NCBI GenBank assembly: GCA_036383955.1
Contig: DASVNH010000116.1
Span: 11,303-75,302, forward strand
Length of the DNA stretch: 64,000 nucleotides
Origin: JACQFK01 sp036383955
GTDB lineage: Bacteria; Planctomycetota; MHYJ01; JACPRB01
Reading direction: 5' to 3'
The notes under the pieces are model-generated. The model did not search any database and was not told the DNA's origin. It was given only the letters and a program-made list of their open reading frames with translations. Shown piece by piece: positions 8,576 to 15,570 of the stretch (the first letter of the stretch is position 1; each line of letters starts with the position of its first letter). The position numbers and the translations under genes are program-made.

Positions 8576-9475
8576 ATGGGCAAGCTGGGGGTCGTGCTCG
8601 GGCTGTCGCTTCTCGCCGCCTGCGCGCCGGGCGACCGCTGGTCGAGCCGGGTCGAGGATCCGGGCCTCCCGCCCTTCCTGCCCGAGCACCTGCTGCGCAA
8701 GCCCGCCGACTTCCGGCTCTACGACGCTCCGGTCCGCAAGGAATTCTTCCTGTACTTCTACGCGGACGAGGAGATCCAGGAGGACATCGTCGCGGTCATC
8801 GACTACACCGCGCCGGACGGCCAGCGCCGGCCGCGCTTCGCGACCCGGGAGGAGCACGCGTACGCGCTCGACATCTTCCAGGCCGACTGGCGCGCGCGGG
8901 GCGACGACGCGAAGCTGAAGTACTTCAACGAGCGGCACATGGTCGAAACCCGCCGCAAGGAAAGCCTGATCGACCAGAAGATCGACTTCAAGAAGAAGGA
9001 GATCAAGCACCTCGAGGACAAGGCCTACGACATCGAGAGCGACCTGGCCTCGCGCAAGGACACGGGAGCGTTCGCCGAGGGCAACGAGAAGCTCGGCCTC
9101 GCCCCGGCGCCGGCGCTCGAAAACGAGCTCGCCCGGACCCGCCGGAAAATCGGGGTCGCGTACGCCCAGCTCTACGTCCTCGAGTACCGCCGCTCCCTGC
9201 GCGACCTGGCCGACGCCCGCGGCTCGGGCGACTATGTCGAGAGCACCGTCGGCATCGCGGACCTGCTCCCCGACCCGTCGAAATCCGAGGAGTTCATCAA
9301 CGACGTCGTCCGCAAGGTCTCCCCGGCCGCCTGGCAGCGACCTGAAGCGCGGATCGGGATCTCGCGCGGCAACCTGATCGTGGTGCAGACGCGGGACGTG
9401 ATCGTGCAGGTGCGGGACTACGTCACCAAGCTCCGCCACGACGCCCGCGCGAAGCTGCAGAGCTCGGCGAAGTAA
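8576..9475 (+). CDS. Predicted lipoprotein with coiled-coil middle, unknown function
   Basis: The 299-residue product begins MGKLGVVLGLSLLAACAPG, a signal peptide with the lipobox LLAAC, so it should be lipidated at Cys16 and held at a membrane facing outward. The middle (about 120-210) is rich in Lys/Glu heptads and probably forms a coiled coil (DQKIDFKKKEIKHLEDKAYD). The final 60 residues are more globular, with IVVQTRDVIVQVRDYV resembling a small BON-like or secretin-like strand pattern, but I cannot name a family. The ATG follows GAGG by 5-6 nt. The stop overlaps the start of the LapA-like gene by one base, so the two form an operon. The function is unknown. Confidence 0.75.
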   Translation: MGKLGVVLGLSLLAACAPGDRWSSRVEDPGLPPFLPEHLLRKPADFRLYDAPVRKEFFLYFYADEEIQEDIVAVIDYTAPDGQRRPRFATREEHAYALDIFQADWRARGDDAKLKYFNERHMVETRRKESLIDQKIDFKKKEIKHLEDKAYDIESDLASRKDTGAFAEGNEKLGLAPAPALENELARTRRKIGVAYAQLYVLEYRRSLRDLADARGSGDYVESTVGIADLLPDPSKSEEFINDVVRKVSPAAWQRPEARIGISRGNLIVVQTRDVIVQVRDYVTKLRHDARAKLQSSAK

Positions 9476-9708
9476 TGCCGCCTCAGACCCGGAAGATCGT
9501 CGGCTGGTCGCTCGTCGGGCTGCTCGCGCTCTTCATCCTGATCAACTTCCGCGCCGTCGAGATCAATTTCTTTTTCCTCGTCCGGGTCGAGCTGCCGCTC
9601 GCCCTGGTCCTGTTCCTCTCCGCCGCGGCGGGCGCCGGGGCGGTCCTGGCCCTCAACTACATCAAGGACCTCCGCAAGGAGAAGCCGCCGGCGCCGCCTA
9701 CTTCTTGA
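9475..9708 (+). CDS. LapA (DUF1049)-like small membrane protein
   Basis: This 77-residue protein has two hydrophobic segments (about 9-26 and 34-60) separated by RAVEINFFFLVRVELPLAL, followed by a short basic tail. That is the LapA/YciS (DUF1049) pattern, known in E. coli to assist lipopolysaccharide assembly at the inner membrane. Its ATG shares one base with the stop of the preceding lipoprotein gene, so it is probably translated by coupling. Its last 11 bp overlap the 3' end of the opposing VWA gene. The family call rests on a short sequence and is moderately sure; a role in envelope assembly is an inference. Confidence 0.75.
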   Translation: MPPQTRKIVGWSLVGLLALFILINFRAVEINFFFLVRVELPLALVLFLSAAAGAGAVLALNYIKDLRKEKPPAPPTS

Positions 9709-11587
9709 GGGCGGCGGCCTTCTTCACGAGGCCGAGGAACTCCACGGCGTCCTCCGGGCGGTCCAGCTCCTTCACCGCCTGCTCGACGGTTTCGGCGACG
9801 GCGTCCAGCGACACCCCCCGCCGCGCCGGATTGCCCTTCAGGATCTCGGCGAAGGCGGCGACCGAGGCGGCCAGGCGCCACTGGGGCGAGGCCTCCGTCC
9901 AGGCCGCCTTCACCTGGGCGCGGCCGGTCGACTCCTGGAGCTCGACGACCTCCTTCGTGTCCGGCTCGCGGTAGCGCAGGCGGACCGTCACGAGGCGGCC
10001 GGGGGCGTCGGGCTTGAGCTCGATCTCGTAGAGCGCGGTCACCTGGTGCCCCATCCCCACTTCCCCGGCGTCGACCTTGTCGTTCCGGAAGTCCTGGTTC
10101 GCGAGGCGCCGGTTCTCGTAGCCGATCTGCCGGAACATCGCCACCGTGGCGGGGTCGAACTCCACCTGGACCTTGGCGTCGGCGGCGAGGACGTCCATCA
10201 TCGACGTCAGCTTCGCCCCGAACATCTTCTTCGCCTCGGCGAAGTCGTCCACGTAGGCGTAGTTGCCGTTGCCGCCGTCGGCCAGCCGCTCCATCAGGTG
10301 GTCGTTGACGTTCCCCATGCCGAAGCCGATCGTCGTGAGGTAGATCGAGTCCCCGGCGTGCTTCTTCACTTCGGTCAGGAGGACGTCGGGATCCGTCACC
10401 CCGTTGTTCGCGACGCCGTCGGAGCAGAGGATCACGCGGTTGGTCTTCGTCTTGTCGAAGCCCAGCGAGGCGCGGCGATAGCCGTAGCGGAGGCCGTCCT
10501 CGACGTTCGTCGAGCCTTCGGTGCGGAGGGCGTCGATCGCGTTCTGGACCGTCGCCTTCTCGGCGAGCGGGGTGTGCGGCAGGATCTCGTGGGCGCTCGA
10601 GCCGTAGACGACCAGGGCGACCCGGTCGCTGGGGCGGAGGCGGTCGACGAGATGCCGCAGCGACTTCTTCACGAGCTCAAGGCGGTTCTCCTGCTGCATG
10701 GAGCCGGAGACGTCGATCACGAACGTGAGCACGGCGTCCTTGCGGTCGGCGTCGGCGACTTCCTTCGAGCGCAGGCCGATCCGGAGCAGGTGCCGGCCCT
10801 TCGCGAAGGGCGACGGCGCCGCCTCGAGACGGATGAGGAAGCTGTTGTCCTTGGGCGCGGGATCGGGGTAGCGGAAGTAGTTCACGTACTCCTCGACGCG
10901 GACCGACTCCGCCGGCGGCAGCAGGCCGCGCTGGAGGTAGCTCCGCATGAGCGTGTAGCTGGCGGTGTCGACGTCCAGCCCGAACGTGGACTGGGTTTCC
11001 TTGGCGGTGTCGACGTCCCCGTGCCAGCCCGCGTCCTTGAAGATCATCGTCGCCGGGGCTTCGGGGAGCTCCGGGGCGGGCTCGCCCTTCATGGGAGCCT
11101 TCGTCACGGCCAGGGGTCTCGGGGCCGGCTTCGCGGGCTCCGGCTTCGGCGCGAGGACCGGCGGCGGGGCCGGGGCCCTCGCCACCATGGGGTCGTCGAC
11201 CGACCGCGCGTAGTCCATCGTCGGGGCCGCCTTCTTCGACTTTGTCCGCCCGGCGTGCGCGAGGTACTCATACTCTGCCGCGTCGTATTCCGCGACGGCG
11301 GGCGCGGGCGGCGACTTGGCGGCGCCTTGGAAGATCAGGACGCCGCCGGCCATCGTGAGGGCGAGGGCGGCGGCGGCCCAGGGCTTCCAATTGAAGGCGG
11401 CGGGGCGGCGGACGGGGGGGATCGCGACGTCCTTCGCGGCGGCCGAGAGCGCGGCGTGGTCGGCGTCGAGGGCCGTCAGGCGCTTCGCGCAGGCCGCGCA
11501 GGCGGCGACGTGGGCGCGGGCGGAGCGCTCGTCCTCGAGGAAGCCGAGGGCGAGACGCTCCAGGGTGTCGCTCGTGAGGCAGTTCAT
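9698..11587 (-). CDS. Anti-sigma-like zinc module fused to membrane VWA/DUF3520 (YfbK-like) protein
   Basis: The 629-residue protein starts with a short cytoplasmic part carrying His26-x3-Cys30-x2-Cys33, the zinc anti-sigma (ZAS) signature. A membrane helix (about 70-88) and a Pro/Ala-rich linker follow. The C-terminal part is a von Willebrand factor A domain with a complete MIDAS start (DVSGS, Asp292/Ser294/Ser296) flanked by YfbK-type N- and C-terminal (DUF3520) regions (VEEYVNYFRYPDP; GHQVTALYEIEL). Start choice: the ATG overlaps the sigma-factor stop by 4 nt (ATGA), so the pair is an operon. It probably holds the neighbouring ECF factor until the outer VWA domain senses a ligand; that mechanism is an inference. 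Confidence 0.9.
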   Translation of the reverse strand: MNCLTSDTLERLALGFLEDERSARAHVAACAACAKRLTALDADHAALSAAAKDVAIPPVRRPAAFNWKPWAAAALALTMAGGVLIFQGAAKSPPAPAVAEYDAAEYEYLAHAGRTKSKKAAPTMDYARSVDDPMVARAPAPPPVLAPKPEPAKPAPRPLAVTKAPMKGEPAPELPEAPATMIFKDAGWHGDVDTAKETQSTFGLDVDTASYTLMRSYLQRGLLPPAESVRVEEYVNYFRYPDPAPKDNSFLIRLEAAPSPFAKGRHLLRIGLRSKEVADADRKDAVLTFVIDVSGSMQQENRLELVKKSLRHLVDRLRPSDRVALVVYGSSAHEILPHTPLAEKATVQNAIDALRTEGSTNVEDGLRYGYRRASLGFDKTKTNRVILCSDGVANNGVTDPDVLLTEVKKHAGDSIYLTTIGFGMGNVNDHLMERLADGGNGNYAYVDDFAEAKKMFGAKLTSMMDVLAADAKVQVEFDPATVAMFRQIGYENRRLANQDFRNDKVDAGEVGMGHQVTALYEIELKPDAPGRLVTVRLRYREPDTKEVVELQESTGRAQVKAAWTEASPQWRLAASVAAFAEILKGNPARRGVSLDAVAETVEQAVKELDRPEDAVEFLGLVKKAAALKK

Positions 11588-12066
11588 GCGTTCTCCGACA
11601 GCTTGGACTTGAGGAGCTTGAGGGCCCGCGACATCTGCTGCCAGGCGGCCTCGAGCGAGACGCCGAGGGCCCGCGCGATCTCCGGGCCGGACAGGCCTTC
11701 GCGGAACTTGAGCAGGAGGACGTCGCGCGCCCCCGCCGGCAGGGCCTCGAGGGCGGCGCTCACGCGCGCGCGCGACTCGTTCGCGAGGACGGCCTCGTCG
11801 GGGGTGCGGGAGTCGATCACGTCCTTTTCCATCGCCACTTCCCGTCTTCTGGTGGTCCGGCGGAGGGCGTCGCGGGCGGCATTGCCGGCGACGGTGAGGA
11901 TCCAGGCCTCGTAGTTGCGGACGTCGGCGCTCCCATTGAGCGCGCGGCCGATCTTGAGGAGGGCGTCCTGGGCGACGTCCATCGCCAGGGTCTCGTCGCG
12001 GAGGATGCTGCGGGCGATGAGGAGCACGCGGTCTCCGTAGCGGCGGCTCAAGTCGTTCCAGTTCAT
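11584..12066 (-). CDS. ECF RNA polymerase sigma factor
   Basis: The 160-residue protein has sigma region 2 (about 8-75, with AQDALLKIGRAL and NYEAWILTVAGNAARDALRR) and region 4 (about 100-155, ALPAGARDVLLLKFREGLSGPEIARALGVSLEAAWQQMSRALKLLK). These are the two parts of extracytoplasmic-function sigma factors, and the length is normal for the group. It directs RNA polymerase to a small regulon, usually including its own operon. The downstream, overlapping anti-sigma/VWA gene is its likely regulator. A purine-rich AGGGAG lies just before the ATG. Only 158 bp separate it from the divergent kinase gene at 12225, so the two may share control. Confidence 0.92.
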   Translation of the reverse strand: MNWNDLSRRYGDRVLLIARSILRDETLAMDVAQDALLKIGRALNGSADVRNYEAWILTVAGNAARDALRRTTRRREVAMEKDVIDSRTPDEAVLANESRARVSAALEALPAGARDVLLLKFREGLSGPEIARALGVSLEAAWQQMSRALKLLKSKLSENA

Positions 12067-12175
12067 CGCTCCCTACTCGACGCTGGCCGAGGGGGACCCT
12101 GACGACAAATTCGATCGCGCGCAAGGCCTTGGGGGCGAGTCACTAAGGATTTGAACGCGCGATTCGTTTATCTCC

Positions 12176-12205
12176 TTGACATTTACAAATCATAAGTTAT
12201 GATTT
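12176..12205 (+). promoter_or_regulatory. Near-consensus sigma-70 promoter with a perfect 9-1-9 palindrome over the -10 box
   Basis: TTGACA (12176-12181), a 16-bp spacer and TATGAT (12198-12203) make the best housekeeping-type promoter in the window. AAATCATAA / TTATGATTT (12187-12195 and 12197-12205) form a perfect palindrome centred at 12196 that covers the spacer end and the whole -10 box. That position suits a repressor operator. The local AT richness is unusual for this window. Predicted start is about 12210, and the ATG at 12225 has GAGAGGGGG before it. Confidence 0.75.
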
Positions 12206-12224
12206 AGGCGAGAGAGGGGGTTGG

Positions 12225-13952
12225 ATGTCGTCCCAGAGTTCGCCCACGCCGGGCCAGACTCCGCCGGGAGCGGCGGTGTCGGCCGCGACTCCCTCCGGCA
12301 CGGCGGGCGACGGCTCGATCATCATCAACGAGCGCAGCACCACCTCGATCACCCGCACGAACGCCCCCCTGGTGGACCGGATGGTCGGCCTGGTGGTCGG
12401 CAACTGCCGCCTGCTGCGGCGCCTGGGCCGCGGCGGCATGGGGGACGTCTACCTCGCCCTGCACCTCGAGTACCACAAGTCCGTCGCCGTGAAGATCCTG
12501 GCGCCGGACGTCACCCGCAACGACGAGCTCCTCGCCCGCTTCCGCCGCGAGGCCGAGGCGGCCGCCCGCATCGACCACCCCAACATCGTCGAGGTCTACG
12601 ACATCGGCTGCGACGGCGGCCATCACTACATCGTGATGGGCTTCGTCGACGGCAAGAGCCTCCAGGACATCATCGACGAGCGCAAGATCGTGGATCCGCG
12701 CGAAGCCGCGCGGATCTGCTTCGAGATCGCCCGCGGCCTGCAGGCCGTGCACGCCGACGGCATCATCCACCGCGACATCAAGCCCGCGAACGTCCTCATC
12801 ACCCGCAAGAACGAGATCAAGATCGTCGACTTCGGCCTCGCCTCCGACGCCGAGGACAAGAGCGGCCTGACCGTGACCGGCTCGATCATGGGCACGCCCT
12901 GGTACCTCTCCCCCGAGCAGGCCGAGGGACGCCGGGCCGACACCCGCAGCGACCTCTACTCGCTCGGCATCACGCTCTACATCCTGGCCACCGGCGAGCG
13001 CCCCTTCACCGGCGAAACCCACATGTCGGTGCTCTACAAGCAGATCCACGAGAAGGCCCGCGATCCGCGGCTCGTCAACCCCGACGTCCCCGTCGAGATC
13101 GTCGAGATCATCCTCCGCGCCATGGAGAAGAAGCCCGAGCGGCGCTTCCAGACCGCCGACGAGTTCGCCAGCGAGCTCAACCGCTACCTCAAGGGCACCT
13201 ACGTCCGCCGCCAGGGCGCCGGCGCGATCATCGACCCCGTCCGCCGCCGCAAGCGCAAGAGCGCCATGATGACCGCCGTCTTCGCCTCCTGGATCCTCGC
13301 GCTCCTCGGCGCCATCCTGGGCGCCTTCGTGGTCAGCCCCAAGCCGGCGGCGGCCCCGCTCGCCGCCGCGCCCGCCGCGGACGTCGACGCCTGCCGCCCC
13401 GGCGCGATCGATCCCGCGCTGCTGACGGAGGACGACTTCCGCCGCCTCGAAGCCCGCGACTACGCGCCGATCATCGGCCGGCTGCTCGACCGCCACGCGA
13501 CGGCGACGGGCGCGGAGAAAGCCGCCCTGTCCAAGGCCGGCCTGCGCCTTTCGTCCGCGATGAAGGTGGTCACGCGCTTCCGCGAACGCGTGGCCCACGA
13601 GAAGGACCCGATCCTGGTCCTGCGGGACGGACGGATGTCGAGGTCCACCGCCACCCCGGTGCCGTCCATCCGCGCGGAATCGATCGCGCAGATCGCGAGC
13701 CTGGCGAAGGACGTCGCCGGCACCGACCTGGCCTGGTTCCTGATCCTGGAGGGCGAGGGCCTGCGGGCGCTCGACCACGTGATCACGGGCGGCGAGATCC
13801 GTCAGGACTGCCGCGCGCAGCTGGACGACCTGGCGGAGGCGGCGCTGTCCCAGCCGCGGAACGCCCGGGAGATCGCGGTGCGGCTGGCCTCGGTGCGGGA
13901 GCGCCTGGGGCCGTCGAATCTCGCCAAACTCGATCTGGCTCTTCGGAATTAA
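12225..13952 (+). CDS. Membrane-anchored Hanks-type Ser/Thr protein kinase
   Basis: The 575-residue protein carries a kinase domain at about 62-325: GRGGMGDVYLA, invariant Lys90, HRD at 182-184, DFG at 202 and GTPWYLSPEQ. All catalytic motifs are intact. A disordered Ser/Thr/Pro-rich N-terminus of about 55 residues comes before it. A basic stretch and a membrane helix (about 347-370) follow, then about 205 residues outside the membrane with helical character and no recognised domain. The layout is that of a PknB-like receptor kinase. It starts at an ATG with GAGAGGGGG upstream and is driven by the strong 12176 promoter. The next kinase gene follows after 21 bp but has its own TATAAT box. Confidence 0.92.
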   Translation: MSSQSSPTPGQTPPGAAVSAATPSGTAGDGSIIINERSTTSITRTNAPLVDRMVGLVVGNCRLLRRLGRGGMGDVYLALHLEYHKSVAVKILAPDVTRNDELLARFRREAEAAARIDHPNIVEVYDIGCDGGHHYIVMGFVDGKSLQDIIDERKIVDPREAARICFEIARGLQAVHADGIIHRDIKPANVLITRKNEIKIVDFGLASDAEDKSGLTVTGSIMGTPWYLSPEQAEGRRADTRSDLYSLGITLYILATGERPFTGETHMSVLYKQIHEKARDPRLVNPDVPVEIVEIILRAMEKKPERRFQTADEFASELNRYLKGTYVRRQGAGAIIDPVRRRKRKSAMMTAVFASWILALLGAILGAFVVSPKPAAAPLAAAPAADVDACRPGAIDPALLTEDDFRRLEARDYAPIIGRLLDRHATATGAEKAALSKAGLRLSSAMKVVTRFRERVAHEKDPILVLRDGRMSRSTATPVPSIRAESIAQIASLAKDVAGTDLAWFLILEGEGLRALDHVITGGEIRQDCRAQLDDLAEAALSQPRNAREIAVRLASVRERLGPSNLAKLDLALRN

Positions 13953-13957
13953 AGAGA

Positions 13958-13963
13958 TATAAT
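13958..13963 (+). promoter_or_regulatory. TATAAT -10 box placed 10 nt before a start codon
   Basis: A perfect TATAAT ends 10 nt before the ATG at 13974, predicting a transcript that begins about 4 nt before the gene with no room for a Shine-Dalgarno sequence. No good -35 box is seen 17 bp upstream (CTGGCT). It is one of several such boxes in the window. Confidence 0.5.
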
Positions 13964-13973
13964 CCCGCGCGTC

Positions 13974-14903
13974 ATGGCGGACAGCCTACCGGAACCCCAG
14001 ATCGGCCAGGTCTTCGGCAAGTGCACCCTCAAGCGCGTCATCGGCAAGGGGGGCATGGGGACGGTCTATCTCGCGGAGCACCTCTTCCTCAAGCGCTCGA
14101 TCGCCATCAAGATCCTCGACCTGGACATGTCGAACAATCCCGAGGAGATGGCCCGCTTCGAGGCGGAGGCGATCGCGGCGGCGAAGCTCGACCACGAGAA
14201 CATCGTGACGATCCACGACGTGGACGAGGTCCACGGGCGGCCGTTCATCGTGATGGAGTACGTCGAAGGCGAGGACCTCGAGCACCGGATCACCCACAAA
14301 GGCCCGCTGCCGGTCATGGACGCCGCGCGGATCGCGCGGGAGGTGGCCGTCGCGCTCGACCACGCGCACGCGATGGGCGTGGTGCACCGGGACATCAAGC
14401 CGGCGAACATCCTGCTCCGCAAGGACGGGAAGATCAAGATCACCGACTTCGGCCTCGCCCAGCCGATGGGCTACAAGGAGTCCAACGAGGACGGGAGCGT
14501 GACGGGCACGCCCCACTACGCCTCGCCCGAGCAGATCCAGGGGCACGCGGCCGACGGCCGCTCCGACATCTACTCGCTCGGCGTGACGTTCTACGCGATG
14601 CTGGTGGGCAAGCGGCCGTTCGAGGGGCGCTCCCCCGACAGCGTGGTCCGCAAGCACCTCGAGAAGCCCCGGCCCTCTCCACGCGACAAGCGCCCCCTCC
14701 TCCCCGCCCAGATCGAGGGGCTCGTGAAGCGCATGATGGCCATCAAGCCGGAAGACCGCCATCCCGACATCAAGGCGCTGCTGTCCGACCTCGACCTCTT
14801 CCTCAAGCGCAAGCCGTTCCTGCGCCTCCGCCGGAGTACGGAATCCAGAATCCAGAATCCGGAATCCAGGCGCCAAGTCCCCCCCCGCCCCCCGAGGGGA
14901 TGA
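13974..14903 (+). CDS. Soluble Hanks-type Ser/Thr protein kinase
   Basis: The 309-residue protein is essentially a bare kinase domain (about 18-285): GKGGMGTVYLAEH, Lys46, HRD at 138-140, DFG at 158 and GTPHYASPEQ, all intact. There is no membrane helix or sensor module, so it should act in the cytoplasm, perhaps downstream of or in parallel with the adjacent receptor-like kinase. The last 24 or so residues (STESRIQNPESRRQVPPRPP) are unlike a kinase. They are encoded by tandem GAATCCA heptamers and the C-tract that follow, so an intergenic repeat appears to have extended the frame. The kinase call is firm; the natural C-terminus is probably near residue 285. Confidence 0.92.
   Translation: MADSLPEPQIGQVFGKCTLKRVIGKGGMGTVYLAEHLFLKRSIAIKILDLDMSNNPEEMARFEAEAIAAAKLDHENIVTIHDVDEVHGRPFIVMEYVEGEDLEHRITHKGPLPVMDAARIAREVAVALDHAHAMGVVHRDIKPANILLRKDGKIKITDFGLAQPMGYKESNEDGSVTGTPHYASPEQIQGHAADGRSDIYSLGVTFYAMLVGKRPFEGRSPDSVVRKHLEKPRPSPRDKRPLLPAQIEGLVKRMMAIKPEDRHPDIKALLSDLDLFLKRKPFLRLRRSTESRIQNPESRRQVPPRPPRG
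14841..14899. repeat. Heptamer repeat and C-tract inside a gene 3' end (locus D)
   Basis: GAATCCA, GAATCCA, GAATCCG, GAATCCA stand in tandem (14841-14868). C8, G, C6 and GAGGGG follow (14879-14899), immediately before the kinase stop at 14901-14903. The coding frame runs through the element, which is otherwise of the intergenic type seen at loci A, C and H. Confidence 0.8.
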
Positions 14904-14920
14904 CAGCGTAGAATGGCTCC

Positions 14921-15520
14921 GTGAGCCTCGTCCAGGAAATCGTCGGACTCCCCTTTCAATGGGGCGGGGAGAAGCACGCCGGGTGGCTGCCCAAGGGCGC
15001 GGTGGAACCCAAGCCGAGACCGAAGGAGTCTGACGTCCTGGACATCCGGATCGAAGAAGAGTCCGGCGGCTACCTCCTGATCTGGACCGGCCGGCTCACG
15101 GGCAGGCATGGCGACACCTGGCACGAAACGCTCCAGCAGGCCGAAGAACAGGCTGAAGCCAACTTCGATATCGTCGCGCGACAGTGGGTCAAATCGGATA
15201 TACGACGGGCTGTCGAGCGCTCCTTCCCGACGGACGTCCAGGGCGTCCTGGAATCGCTGTGCGCGCTCCGGAAGGGCTATCAGGCCCAGGCCAATCTACT
15301 CGTCCTCGCGAACGGAGACTCCGACCTACTGGGCGCCCTGATGGAATGCGTGAACGGGGACTGGCGCGAGGACCTCACGCGCGCCATCGATTGGAAACAC
15401 AACTACGAGAAGGATGCCCTCCTCCCCGAGGAGATCGCTCGGAGATTCGAGGGGCTCGGCTTGCCCGTGCCGAAGCTCGTCGCGGAACAGGTGAAGGAAC
15501 GTCAGTCTCGCGGTCGCTGA
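14921..15520 (+). CDS. Orphan hypothetical protein, 199 residues
   Basis: I do not recognise this protein. It is soluble, with no signal peptide or membrane helix, mixed alpha/beta in character, and rich in Trp near the N-terminus (QWGGEKHAGWLPKG; LLIWTGRLTG). The start is a GTG at 14921 preceded by TAGAAT (14909-14914) at 6 nt, so the message would be leaderless. It lies between a heptamer repeat (locus D) on the left and a C/G hairpin plus CTGTAC repeats on the right. Its codons look a little less GC-biased than those of its neighbours. This bracketing and the lack of family resemblance suggest an accessory gene. I am fairly sure it is coding and have no basis for a function. Confidence 0.6.
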   Translation: MSLVQEIVGLPFQWGGEKHAGWLPKGAVEPKPRPKESDVLDIRIEEESGGYLLIWTGRLTGRHGDTWHETLQQAEEQAEANFDIVARQWVKSDIRRAVERSFPTDVQGVLESLCALRKGYQAQANLLVLANGDSDLLGALMECVNGDWREDLTRAIDWKHNYEKDALLPEEIARRFEGLGLPVPKLVAEQVKERQSRGR

Positions 15521-15570
15521 CCCCCCTGGGAATCCAAGGGGGCTCCCCCGTCGCTCCTGTACCTGTACCT
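15521..15570. terminator. C/G hairpin and short hexamer repeat between convergent genes
   Basis: Directly after the stop at 15520, CCCCCCTGG (15521-15529) pairs with CCAAGGGGG (15534-15542) around GAAT. It is followed by two CTGTAC units (15557-15568). It lies between convergent genes and probably ends transcription from the left, though no U-tract follows. Confidence 0.5.
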
